Source of the DNA: Xenophilus sp003671765
GTDB lineage: Bacteria > Pseudomonadota > Gammaproteobacteria > Burkholderiales > Burkholderiaceae_C
Reading direction: 5' to 3'
NCBI GenBank assembly: GCA_051414805.1
Contig: CP166702.1
Location: forward strand, 4,712,001-4,776,000
DNA length: 64,000 nt
Made by a program: the position numbers and the translations under genes. This document shows, one piece after another, positions 1 through 7,090 of this stretch (position 1 is its first letter; every line of letters starts with the position of its first letter). The notes below the pieces were generated by a model. It saw only the letters and a program-made list of their open reading frames with translations, searched no databases and had not been told where the DNA came from.

Positions 1-1
1 G

Positions 2-253
2 ACGCCGGGCTCGGTGAACATCCCGATCGTCTGCGCGGGCGCCTACGTCACGCCCGGCGACGTGGTCGTGGCCGACGACGACGGCGTGGTCTGCGTGCCG
101 CGCGGCATCGCCAAGCAAACGCTGGAAGCCGCCCGCAAGCGCGAGGCCAACGAAGGCGGCAAGCGCGACATCTTCGCCGCCGGCACGCTGGGCCTGGACT
201 ACTACAAGATGCGCGAGCCGCTCGAGAAGGCCGGCCTGCGCTACATCGACTGA
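2..253 (+). CDS. ligK: 4-carboxy-4-hydroxy-2-oxoadipate aldolase, C-terminal part
   Basis: This is the 3' end of a gene that begins before the window; 83 codons and the TGA are visible. The product is the last enzyme of the protocatechuate 4,5-cleavage pathway, splitting 4-carboxy-4-hydroxy-2-oxoadipate to pyruvate and oxaloacetate (LigK/PmdF, RraA-like fold). The visible part shows the family's C-terminal segment, with a G-A-Y-V-x-P-G-D-V-V-V-A-D-D-D-G-V motif and a charged helix. The next genes are ligI, ligA, ligB and ligC, the order of Comamonas pmdF-D-A-B-C, which supports the call. It was called from family resemblance and context; the active-site half is outside the window. Confidence 0.85.
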   Translation, partial: TPGSVNIPIVCAGAYVTPGDVVVADDDGVVCVPRGIAKQTLEAARKREANEGGKRDIFAAGTLGLDYYKMREPLEKAGLRYID

Positions 254-271
254 ATGCAGGAGACGCACGCC

Positions 272-1216
272 ATGAGCACACCCACGGGCAAGCCGACGAC
301 CGGCCCCTTCGAGAAGACGGCCGGCTGGCTGGACTGGTACACCGCCCCGAGCAAGCCGAAGTTCCAGGTGCCGGCCGGCAGCGTCGATGCGCACTGCCAC
401 GTGTTCGGCCCGGGCGCCGAATTTCCGTATGCGCCCGAGCGCAAGTACACGCCCTGCGATGCCAGCAAGGCGCAGCTCTTCGCCCTGCGCGACCACCTGG
501 GCTTTTCGCGCAACGTGATCGTGCAGGCCACCTGCCACGGCGCCGACAACCGCGCGCTGGTCGACGCGCTGCAGTCCTCGAACGGCAAGGCGCGCGGCGT
601 GGCGACGGTCAAGCGCAGCATCAGCGACGAGGAGCTGCAGCAGCTGCACGATGCCGGTGTGCGCGGCGTGCGCTTCAACTTCGTCAAGCGGCTGGTGGAC
701 TTCACGCCCAAGGACGAGCTGATGGAGATCGCCGGGCGCATCGCCAAGCTGGGCTGGCACGTGGTCATCTACTTCGAGGCGGTGGACCTGCCCGAGCTGT
801 GGGACTTCTTCACCGCGCTGCCGACCACGGTGGTGGTGGACCACATGGGCCGCCCCGACGTGAGCAAGCCGGTGGACGGCCCGGAGTTCGCGCTCTTCGA
901 GAAGTTCATGCGCGAACACGACAACGTGTGGAGCAAGGTGAGCTGCCCCGAGCGCCTGTCGGTCGCCGGCCCCAAGGCGCTGGACGGCGAGCAGAGCGCC
1001 TACCGCGACGTGGTGCCCTTCGCGCGGCGCATCGTCGAGCAGTTCCCCGACCGTGTGCTGTGGGGCACCGATTGGCCGCACCCGAACCTCAAGGACCACA
1101 TGCCGGACGATGGGCTGCTCGTCGACTTCATCCCGCACATCGCCACCACGCCGGAACTGCAGGAGAAGCTTCTCGTGACGAACCCCATGAAGCTCTACTG
1201 GCCAGAGGAGGTCTGA
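272..1216 (+). CDS. ligI: 2-pyrone-4,6-dicarboxylate lactonase
   Basis: This amidohydrolase-superfamily enzyme hydrolyses 2-pyrone-4,6-dicarboxylate in the protocatechuate 4,5-cleavage pathway (LigI/PmdD). With the ATG at 272 the protein has 314 residues, close to the family size of about 300. An N-terminal D-A-H-C-H motif (His41 and His43) and a late W-G-T-D-W-P-H-P motif (Asp267) match the amidohydrolase active site. An in-frame ATG at 254 abuts the ligK stop, but AGGAG at 258-262 is well spaced for 272, so 272 is preferred. The gene sits between ligK and ligA and is probably co-transcribed with them. Confidence 0.9.
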   Translation: MSTPTGKPTTGPFEKTAGWLDWYTAPSKPKFQVPAGSVDAHCHVFGPGAEFPYAPERKYTPCDASKAQLFALRDHLGFSRNVIVQATCHGADNRALVDALQSSNGKARGVATVKRSISDEELQQLHDAGVRGVRFNFVKRLVDFTPKDELMEIAGRIAKLGWHVVIYFEAVDLPELWDFFTALPTTVVVDHMGRPDVSKPVDGPEFALFEKFMREHDNVWSKVSCPERLSVAGPKALDGEQSAYRDVVPFARRIVEQFPDRVLWGTDWPHPNLKDHMPDDGLLVDFIPHIATTPELQEKLLVTNPMKLYWPEEV

Positions 1217-1217
1217 C

Positions 1218-1661
1218 ATGGCCCTCGACAAACCCTACCTGGACGTGCCCGGCACGATCATCTTCGACGCCGAGCAGAGCCGCAAAGGCTACTGGCTCAA
1301 CCAGTTCTGCATGAGCCTGATGAAGGCCGGGAACCGCGAGCGCTTCAAGGCCGACGAGCGCGCCTACCTCGACGAGTGGCCGATGACCGAGGAACAGAAG
1401 CAGGCCGTGCTCGCGCGCGACCTCAACTGGTGCATGCGCACCGGCGGCAACATCTACTTCCTGGCCAAGATCGGTGCCACCGACGGCAAGAGCTTCCAGC
1501 AGATGGCGGGCTCGATGACCGGCATGACCGAGGAGGAGTACCGCAACATGATGATCAAGGGCGGCCGCCGCGTGGACGGCAACCGCTACGTGGGCGAGGA
1601 CGGCGACGCGCAGGCGCAGAACCAGCCGCAGGGCGCCCACCATCCCACGAAAGCAAACTGA
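1218..1661 (+). CDS. ligA: protocatechuate 4,5-dioxygenase alpha subunit
   Basis: This is the small subunit of the extradiol ring-cleavage dioxygenase that opens protocatechuate between C4 and C5 (LigA/PmdA). At 147 residues it has the family length. It is mostly helical and carries the conserved run containing L-N-W-C-M-R-T-G-G-N near residue 70. The start lies one base after the ligI stop, with AGGAGG at 1206-1211 as ribosome binding site, so translation is likely coupled. The catalytic subunit gene ligB follows after an 89-base gap that holds a repeat element. It has no catalytic residues of its own; the family role is to cap the active site of LigB. Confidence 0.93.
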   Translation: MALDKPYLDVPGTIIFDAEQSRKGYWLNQFCMSLMKAGNRERFKADERAYLDEWPMTEEQKQAVLARDLNWCMRTGGNIYFLAKIGATDGKSFQQMAGSMTGMTEEEYRNMMIKGGRRVDGNRYVGEDGDAQAQNQPQGAHHPTKAN

Positions 1662-1671
1662 CCATGTTCCC

Positions 1672-1738
1672 CCACGCTCCTCACTTCGTGTACTCGCTGC
1701 CCCCCGAGGGGGCGCAAGCCTCCTTCGAGGCGGCTCAT
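1672..1738 (-). repeat. GC-rich intergenic repeat, family A
   Basis: The gap between ligA and ligB holds a GC-rich element with the palindrome GCCCCCCGAGGGGGC and the flank CCCCACGCTCCTCACTTCG. Its reverse complement closely matches sequence at 56454-56525, inside the M61 peptidase gene, and more loosely 30397-30463 and 30968-31040 on both sides of pyrR. This is a dispersed short repeat of unknown function. Confidence 0.75.
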
Positions 1739-1750
1739 CAGGAGGCTTGA

Positions 1751-2626
1751 ATGGCCCGCATCACCGCATCCGTCTACACCTCGCACGTGCCCGCCATCGG
1801 CGCGGCCATGGACCTGGGCAAGACGAAGGAAGACTACTGGAAGCCGCTCTTCGCCGGCTACGACTTCTCCAAGCAATGGATGAAGGACAACAAGCCCGAC
1901 GTCGTGTTCCTGGTCTTCAACGACCATGCCACGGCCTTCAGCCTGGACATGATCCCGACCTTCGCCATCGGCACCGCCGCCGAGTACCAGCCGGCCGACG
2001 AAGGCTGGGGCCCGCGCCCCGTGCCCAAGGTGGTGGGCCATCCCGAGCTGGCCAGCCACATCGCGCAGAGCGTGATCCAGCAGGACTTCGACCTCACGAT
2101 CGTGAACAGGATGGACGTGGACCACGGCCTGACGGTGCCGCTGTCGCTGATGTGCGGCGAGCAGGATCCCAAGAGCGGCGCATGGCCCTGCCCGGTGATC
2201 CCCTTCGCCGTGAACGTGGTGCAGTACCCGGTGCCCAGCGGCCAGCGCTGCTTCAACCTCGGCCGCGCGATCCGCAAGGCGGTCGAGAGCTTCGATGAGG
2301 ACCTCAACGTCCACATCTGGGGCACGGGCGGCATGAGCCACCAGTTGCAGGGCGCGCGCGCCGGACTGATCAACGCGGAATGGGACAACCAATTCCTCGA
2401 CCGCCTGATCGCCGAGCCGGCCGAGCTGGCGAAGGTGCCGCACATCGAGTACGTGCGCGAGGCCGGCAGCGAAGGCATCGAGCTGGTGATGTGGCTCATC
2501 GCGCGCGGCGCCATGGCCGACGTCAACGGCGAAGGCCCGCCGCCCAAGGTGGCGCACCGCTTCTTCCACGTGCCCGCCTCCAACACGGCCGTGGGCCACC
2601 TCATCCTCGAGGAAAACCGGGCCTGA
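1751..2626 (+). CDS. ligB: protocatechuate 4,5-dioxygenase beta subunit
   Basis: This is the catalytic subunit of protocatechuate 4,5-dioxygenase (LigB/PmdB), a type II extradiol dioxygenase that uses non-heme Fe(II). The protein has 291 residues. His12 in S-H-V-P and His59 in N-D-H-A are at the positions of the known iron ligands, His197 in G-M-S-H-Q fits the catalytic His, and Glu241 or Glu244 fits the third ligand. CAGGAGG at 1739-1745 is the ribosome binding site. It works with LigA, and its product is oxidised by LigC encoded next. Residue assignments are by analogy with Sphingobium LigB. Confidence 0.94.
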   Translation: MARITASVYTSHVPAIGAAMDLGKTKEDYWKPLFAGYDFSKQWMKDNKPDVVFLVFNDHATAFSLDMIPTFAIGTAAEYQPADEGWGPRPVPKVVGHPELASHIAQSVIQQDFDLTIVNRMDVDHGLTVPLSLMCGEQDPKSGAWPCPVIPFAVNVVQYPVPSGQRCFNLGRAIRKAVESFDEDLNVHIWGTGGMSHQLQGARAGLINAEWDNQFLDRLIAEPAELAKVPHIEYVREAGSEGIELVMWLIARGAMADVNGEGPPPKVAHRFFHVPASNTAVGHLILEENRA

Positions 2627-2648
2627 GCGCCCGTCCCGACTGCGCACG

Positions 2649-2667
2649 CAGCTATCAAATCAGGAGC
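2649..2667 (+). repeat. fragment of repeat family B carrying the ligC RBS
   Basis: The sequence AGCTATCAAATCAGGAGC just before ligC resembles the 5' end of the family B repeat found in seven fuller copies in this window. The AGGAGC inside it is at a good distance from the ligC ATG, so the remnant seems to provide the ribosome binding site. Confidence 0.5.
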
Positions 2668-2672
2668 ATTCA

Positions 2673-3641
2673 ATGAGCAACACCATCAAAGTCGCACTCG
2701 CCGGCGCCGGCGCCTTCGGCATCAAGCACCTGGACGGCATCAAGAACATCGACGGCGTCGAAGTCGTCTCGCTCATCAGCCGCGACCTGGACAAGACGCG
2801 CGAGATCGCCGACCAGTACGGCATCAAGCACGTGAGCACCGACCTGGCCGACAGCCTCGCGCTGCCGGAGGTCGACGCCGTCATCCTGTGCACGCCGACG
2901 CAGATGCACGCCGCGCAGACCAAGGCCTGCCTGGAAGCCGGCAAGCACGTGCAGGTGGAGATCCCGCTGTGCGACGTGCTCAAGGAAGGCGAGGAGGTGC
3001 TGGCGCTGCAGAAGAAGACCGGCAAGGTCGCGATGGTCGGCCACACCCGCCGCTTCAACCCGAGCCACCAGTACGTGCACAAGAAGATCGCCGCCGGCGA
3101 GTTCAACATCCAGCAGATGGACGTGCAGACGTATTTCTTCCGCCGCACCAACATGAATGCGCTGGGCCAGCCGCGCAGCTGGACCGACCACCTGCTGTGG
3201 CACCACGCCGCCCACACGGTGGACCTGTTCGCCTACCAGGCCGGCAGCCCGATCGTGAAGGCCAACGCCATCCAGGGCCCGATCCACAAGGACCTGGGTA
3301 TCGCCATGGACATGAGCATCCAGCTGCAGGCGGCCAACGGCGCCATCTGCACGCTGAGCCTCTCGTTCAACAACGACGGGCCGCTGGGCACCTTCTTCCG
3401 CTACATCGGCGACACCGCGACCTACATCGCGCGCTATGACGACCTGGTGCAGACGCACAGCAAGGGCCCCGAGACACCCGTGGACGTGAGCAAGGTCGAT
3501 GTGTCGATGAATGGCATCGAGCTGCAGGACCGCGAGTTCTTCGCTGCCATCAAGGAAGGCCGCGAGCCCAACAGCAGCATCGCGCAGGTGCTGCCCTGCT
3601 ACCAGGTGCTGCATCAGCTCGAGCAGCAGTTGAACGCCTGA
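2673..3641 (+). CDS. ligC: 4-carboxy-2-hydroxymuconate-6-semialdehyde dehydrogenase
   Basis: This NAD(P)-dependent dehydrogenase oxidises the ring-cleavage product made by LigAB to 2-pyrone-4,6-dicarboxylate, the substrate of LigI (LigC/PmdC). The 322-residue protein belongs to the Gfo/Idh/MocA family. The N-terminal Rossmann motif G-A-G-A-F-G is at about residues 11-16, and the conserved E-I-P-L, variant of the family E-K-P, is near residue 92. It is the last gene of the lig operon and is followed by a hairpin at 3655-3674. Operon position, length and fold all agree with the call. Confidence 0.92.
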   Translation: MSNTIKVALAGAGAFGIKHLDGIKNIDGVEVVSLISRDLDKTREIADQYGIKHVSTDLADSLALPEVDAVILCTPTQMHAAQTKACLEAGKHVQVEIPLCDVLKEGEEVLALQKKTGKVAMVGHTRRFNPSHQYVHKKIAAGEFNIQQMDVQTYFFRRTNMNALGQPRSWTDHLLWHHAAHTVDLFAYQAGSPIVKANAIQGPIHKDLGIAMDMSIQLQAANGAICTLSLSFNNDGPLGTFFRYIGDTATYIARYDDLVQTHSKGPETPVDVSKVDVSMNGIELQDREFFAAIKEGREPNSSIAQVLPCYQVLHQLEQQLNA

Positions 3642-3654
3642 TCCCGCGCTCACC

Positions 3655-3674
3655 GCCGGATCGCTTGATCCGGC
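3655..3674 (+). terminator. hairpin after ligC
   Basis: A perfect 8-bp stem, GCCGGATC and GATCCGGC with a GCTT loop, lies 14 bases after the ligC stop. No T-run follows, so it is a weak intrinsic terminator at best. The right arm overlaps the -35 of the promoter for the next gene. Confidence 0.45.
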
Positions 3675-3694
3675 GCGAATAACCCGGGTAAAAT
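3665..3694 (+). promoter_or_regulatory. sigma70-type promoter of the GIY-YIG cassette
   Basis: TTGATC at 3665-3670 and TAAAAT at 3689-3694 are separated by 18 bases. This predicts a start site near 3700-3702, at the 5' edge of a strong hairpin. It is one of the best promoter matches in the window. Confidence 0.6.
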
Positions 3695-3697
3695 TCA

Positions 3698-3828
3698 GGT
3701 AGGTGCTGAGGGGCGCCTACCCGCTCAAGAGGCACTCACCCTCCCGACCTTTCTTCCGTGGACAGACTGCGGTCTTCGTTCGAGCCCCATGCGGGACCGG
3801 CTCGCCGACGAACACCTGGAGTGCTGCC
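3698..3828 (+). ncRNA. structured 5' leader of the GIY-YIG cassette
   Basis: The roughly 130-base leader can fold into several elements. A 9-bp hairpin pairs 3698-3706 with 3713-3721 around the loop TGAGGG. The GAGGG of that loop can pair with CCCTC at 3739-3743, giving a possible pseudoknot. A short AGAC/GTCT hairpin lies near 3764-3775. A larger hairpin begins GTTCGAGCC near 3778 and closes with CGAAC at 3808-3812. It ends about six bases before the GGAG at 3818-3821 that serves the first gene. A cis-acting regulatory RNA is an inference; the type is not recognised. Confidence 0.5.
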
Positions 3829-4209
3829 ATGTTCCCCATCCTTTCCGCCCAGGCGCGCCGAGAGCTCGCGCGCCAGTACAAGCAAGCTTTTCCGTGCATG
3901 GGCATCTACGCCCTGCGCTGCGACGCGGCCGGCCTGCTCCGCCTCGGCAGCAGCCGAAATGCAGAAGGCATGCTCAACCGCGTGCGCTTCGAACTCGTGC
4001 GCGGCGCGCACCGCGACCGGGCCTTGCAGCAGGCCTGGCGCACGCACGGCGCACAGGCCTTCCGCTTCGAGGTGATCGATCGCGTGAAGGAGCGGGACGA
4101 TCCTGCCTTCGACTACGACGCCGAACTGGCCTCGTTGCTGGCGCTGTGGCAGGCGGAACTGCTGCCCGCCGCCGGTGCGGCACCCTTGCAGGCAGGAGGT
4201 GCCGCATGA
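3829..4209 (+). CDS. GIY-YIG nuclease-like protein
   Basis: The 126-residue protein resembles a minimal GIY-YIG nuclease domain. G-I-Y is at residues 25-27, L-R-L-G-S-S at 37-42 takes the place of the YIG motif, Arg51 and Arg53 follow, and Glu81 in F-E-V-I is a candidate metal-binding Glu. An upstream extension to 3703 would be translated through the structured leader and is not favoured; GGAG at 3818-3821 selects the ATG at 3829. The stop overlaps the next start as ATGA, so the gene is coupled to the two downstream genes. Whether it cuts DNA is unknown. No homing context such as a split target gene is visible. Confidence 0.7.
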   Translation: MFPILSAQARRELARQYKQAFPCMGIYALRCDAAGLLRLGSSRNAEGMLNRVRFELVRGAHRDRALQQAWRTHGAQAFRFEVIDRVKERDDPAFDYDAELASLLALWQAELLPAAGAAPLQAGGAA

Positions 4210-4661
4210 ACCGGCCGACCGACCTGCAGGCCTTGCACCTGGGCCTCGCGCTGGCCCGCAGCCATGCGCGCCAGCAGCAGCGGCTGGACGAGCACCTGGG
4301 CATGTGGCACGGCATCGGCCAGGCGGACTTCCTGCTGCTGGACGCGTTGTCGCGATCGCCGCACGGCCGTCTCTCTACCCTGGCCTTGGCGAGGCAGCTT
4401 CACTGCCCGCCGTCGGCCCTCGTGCGCCAGTTGCTGCCACTGGAAAAGACCGGGCTGCTCGCCCGCGAGGCCGGGGCAGTGCAACTGCGAGCCGCGGGCC
4501 GGCAGCTGCATGCCGAAGCCTCGCAGACCGTCGGCGCGGTCTGTGGCAAGGCATGGAACACGCTGCGCCTCGACGGCGAGGCATTCGACACCCTGCTGTC
4601 GCAGCTCGACGCCGTAGCGGCCGCCACGGGTCATGCGACACCGGAGGTCCACGCGCGATGA
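4206..4661 (+). CDS. winged-helix (MarR-like) protein
   Basis: The 151-residue protein looks like a MarR-type winged helix-turn-helix regulator. The N-terminal half holds a dimerisation-like helix, then L-S-T-L-A-L-A-R-Q-L at about 59-68 and a recognition-helix-like segment with C-P-P-S-A-L-V-R-Q-L at about 70-79, then a wing around G-L-L-A-R-E-A. It overlaps the preceding GIY-YIG gene by four bases and the following gene by four bases (ATGA both times), so the three proteins are made together. It may regulate the cassette, but no ligand or operator can be named from sequence. Confidence 0.65.
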   Translation: MNRPTDLQALHLGLALARSHARQQQRLDEHLGMWHGIGQADFLLLDALSRSPHGRLSTLALARQLHCPPSALVRQLLPLEKTGLLAREAGAVQLRAAGRQLHAEASQTVGAVCGKAWNTLRLDGEAFDTLLSQLDAVAAATGHATPEVHAR

Positions 4662-5005
4662 GCGACCCCACACCTGCAGAGGAACTCAAGGTGCGCGCCC
4701 GCGTACGGCTCAACCGCGCCCGCCGCGAGGGCAAGGACGACACCCGATCCCTCGGCGATCACTTGCAGGCGGCGGCCCGCGAGCTCGGCTTCCTGCACTG
4801 GGATCACGCACGCCGCGTGCTGGGCGGCACGGCCGCGGTGGATGAGGACATGGGCGACTTCTGGCATGCACCCCGCACCGGCCTGCTGCTGCATGCATGG
4901 TTCGCCCGCCACGACGATGCGCGGCAGGTCTTCGCCACGCGACGCAGCGGCTTCCTGCTGCCCTACCGGCGCCAGTGCTTCATCGTGGACGCCCCCTTCA
5001 TCTAG
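4658..5005 (+). CDS. hypothetical protein, probably cut short by an amber codon
   Basis: This third gene of the cassette starts in a four-base ATGA overlap and gives 115 residues before a TAG at 5003-5005. The frame after the TAG stays coding-like for about 45 codons, with G-L-D-A-A-D-A-A-W and later R-H-L-A-W-Q-R, then runs to a TGA at 5180-5182. This suggests that a longer protein of about 174 residues was split by a single base change. The N-terminal half is charged and helical (R-A-R-V-R-L-N-R-A-R-R-E-G), followed by a Trp-rich segment. No function is recognised. It may be a nonsense pseudogene. Confidence 0.6.
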   Translation: MSDPTPAEELKVRARVRLNRARREGKDDTRSLGDHLQAAARELGFLHWDHARRVLGGTAAVDEDMGDFWHAPRTGLLLHAWFARHDDARQVFATRRSGFLLPYRRQCFIVDAPFI

Positions 5006-5153
5006 GCACTGGGACTCGACGCGGCCGATGCGGCCTGGCAGGCCATCGACCGCGACCTCGTGGCCGGCTACGGCACACCTTCCTGGCGGCACCTGGCCTG
5101 GCAAAGAGTCCTCGCACCCTTGCCGACCTTCCAACCCCGACTAAGCTCTGCCC

Positions 5154-6164
5154 ATGCACACACGACGAATCGCGAACCTTGAGGTCTCGGCCATCGGCCT
5201 GGGCTGCATGAACCTGAGCCATGCCTACGGCACCCCGCCCTCGCCCGAGCAGGGCGAGCGGGTGCTGCTGGCCGCCCTGGACGCCGGCGTCACCCTGTTT
5301 GACACGGCGGCGCTGTACGGCTTCGGCGCCAACGAGGAGCTGGTGGGCCGCGTGCTCGCGCCGCATCGCCGGAAGATCACCCTGTGCAGCAAGGGCGGCA
5401 TGGCCGGCGTCAAGGGCGAGGACGGCGTGACGCGCCGCGTGATCGACGGCCGTCCCGCCACCTTGCGACGCAACTGCGAGGACAGCCTGCGCCGCCTGCG
5501 CACCGACGTGATCGACCTCTACTACCTGCACCGCTGGGACAAGCAGGTGCCGATCGAGGACTCGGTGGGCGAGTTGTCGCGGCTGGTCGAGGTGGGCAAG
5601 GTGCGGGCGATCGGCCTGTCGGAGGTCTCGGCCGCCACGCTGCGCAAGGCGCATGCGGTGCATCCCATCGCCGCGGTGCAGACCGAGTACTCGCTGTGGA
5701 CGCGCAACCCCGAGATCGCGGTGCTGGCCGCCTGCCGCGAGATCGGCGCCGCCTTCGTCGCCTTCAGCCCGCTGGCGCGGGCCTTCCTGACCGGCCGTCT
5801 CACCGACGTGGGCGCGCTCGACGCGAAGGACATCCGGCGCCCGATGCCGCGCTTCTCGGCCGAGCACTACCCGCGCAACCTGGCCCTGCTGCCGGCCTTC
5901 GAGGCCCTGGCCCGGGACGCAGGCTGCACGCCCGCGCAGCTGGCGCTGGCCTGGCTGCTGGCGCAGGGCGAGGACATCGTGCCCATCCCCGGCACCACGA
6001 GCCTGGACCACCTGCACGAGGACCTGGCCGCCGCCGACCTGCCGCTGCCCGCCGACGTCGTTGCCCGTGCCGGCGAGTTGATCAACCAGCGCACCGTGAG
6101 CGGCCCGCGCTACCCGGCGCAGGCCACGCAGGAAGTGGATACCGAGGAGTTCGCCGCCGGCTGA
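5154..6164 (+). CDS. aldo/keto reductase
   Basis: This 336-residue NADPH-dependent oxidoreductase has the (beta/alpha)8 aldo/keto reductase fold. The catalytic tetrad is visible: Asp in F-D-T-A, Tyr in A-L-Y-G, Lys in S-K-G-G and His in Y-L-H-R-W-D. Near the C-terminus, I-P-G-T-T-S and a following acidic stretch fit the cofactor-binding loop of the YakC/AKR13-like group. The start overlaps the possible read-through tail of the upstream gene by 29 bases. The substrate cannot be deduced, and nothing nearby suggests a pathway. Confidence 0.88.
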   Translation: MHTRRIANLEVSAIGLGCMNLSHAYGTPPSPEQGERVLLAALDAGVTLFDTAALYGFGANEELVGRVLAPHRRKITLCSKGGMAGVKGEDGVTRRVIDGRPATLRRNCEDSLRRLRTDVIDLYYLHRWDKQVPIEDSVGELSRLVEVGKVRAIGLSEVSAATLRKAHAVHPIAAVQTEYSLWTRNPEIAVLAACREIGAAFVAFSPLARAFLTGRLTDVGALDAKDIRRPMPRFSAEHYPRNLALLPAFEALARDAGCTPAQLALAWLLAQGEDIVPIPGTTSLDHLHEDLAAADLPLPADVVARAGELINQRTVSGPRYPAQATQEVDTEEFAAG

Positions 6165-6178
6165 ACCGTCGCCGCCCC

Positions 6179-6213
6179 AAGAAAAATGCCTGCGGGCGTG
6201 AGCCGGCAGGCAT
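6179..6213 (-). terminator. intrinsic terminator of the cytochrome c gene
   Basis: On the minus strand the stem ATGCCTGC/GCAGGCAT (6206-6213 with 6186-6193) is followed by TTTTTCTT. It lies about 45 bases after the stop of the diheme cytochrome gene and also faces the end of the aldo/keto reductase. Confidence 0.75.
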
Positions 6214-6257
6214 CGGAGGCTGCGGGCGCACCGCAGGGGCGCCGCGCGACAGGGGCC

Positions 6258-6941
6258 TTACTTGGCGTGGTGAAGGCGCGACTCGGGCACCGTCTTCAGC
6301 TCGCCCGGCAGGGTGCTGATGTAGCTGGCCAGTTCCTTCAGTTCGGCGTTGCTGAAGGGCTTGACCTGCGTGCTCATGACGGCGTTCGAACGGCCGACCA
6401 TCGGATGGCTGCCCGCCTTGTAGGCCTTGAGCGCGACGAAGAGGTAGTCGGCGTACTGGCCGGCCAGCTTGGGCACGGTGCCGTCGTTGGGGGTGTTGAA
6501 GTTGGCGCCGTGGCACTTGGTGCAGTTGTTGTCGGCGTTGCGGGCGATGAGCGCCTGCACCTTCTCGCTCGGCTGCTTGGCCACCGCGGCCGGCGGTGCG
6601 TCGCCCTCGGCCAGGCCCAGCGTGCTGTAGTAGGCCGCAAGGTCGGCGATGTCCTGCTCGGTGAGCGTGTCGGCGATGGCACGCATGGTGGGGTGCTTGC
6701 GGTCGCCGCCCTTGTACGCCGTGAGCGCGGCGGTGATGTACGAGGCGCTCTGGCCCGCGATCTTCGGGACCTTGTGGATCTCGGGGAAGCTGGCCTGGTA
6801 GCCCACGATGCCGTGGCAGCCCACGCACATGGCGACTTTCTTGCCGCCGTTCTCGGCGTTCGGCGTCACCTTCTGGGCCTGAACGGAAGCCGTCACGGAA
6901 GCGACAGCGAGGGCAAACATCGTGGTCAACAGCTTGTTCAT
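6258..6941 (-). CDS. diheme cytochrome c (c4-like)
   Basis: This 227-residue periplasmic electron carrier has an N-terminal signal peptide (about residues 1-22, ending A-Q-A-Q). Two cytochrome c domains carry C-V-G-C-H at 39-43 and C-T-K-C-H at 140-144. Met residues in H-P-T-M-R (86) and in the second domain (A-V-M-S) are candidate axial ligands. Two repeated domains joined by a Pro/Ala-rich linker are typical of cytochrome c4, which passes electrons to terminal oxidases. It is transcribed away from the MoxR gene and has its own terminator. Confidence 0.9.
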   Translation of the reverse strand: MNKLLTTMFALAVASVTASVQAQKVTPNAENGGKKVAMCVGCHGIVGYQASFPEIHKVPKIAGQSASYITAALTAYKGGDRKHPTMRAIADTLTEQDIADLAAYYSTLGLAEGDAPPAAVAKQPSEKVQALIARNADNNCTKCHGANFNTPNDGTVPKLAGQYADYLFVALKAYKAGSHPMVGRSNAVMSTQVKPFSNAELKELASYISTLPGELKTVPESRLHHAK

Positions 6942-7090
6942 TTTGCGCGCACAATTCGTGGCAGATCGGGTCTCCGCACCAACGTTCGATTATATGGGTC
7001 GCGTTCCGGGCGGCCCTTCATGGCGTCATCCCGTTGGCGACTCCGCCGCCTCCGGGTGTGTCTTTTGTTCCACCCCCGCGCGCCTCTCAC

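Noticed and set aside
3703..3828. N-terminal extension of the GIY-YIG protein from 3703
   Set aside because: It would be translated through the strong hairpin at the start of the leader, and the residues do not resemble any part of the family.
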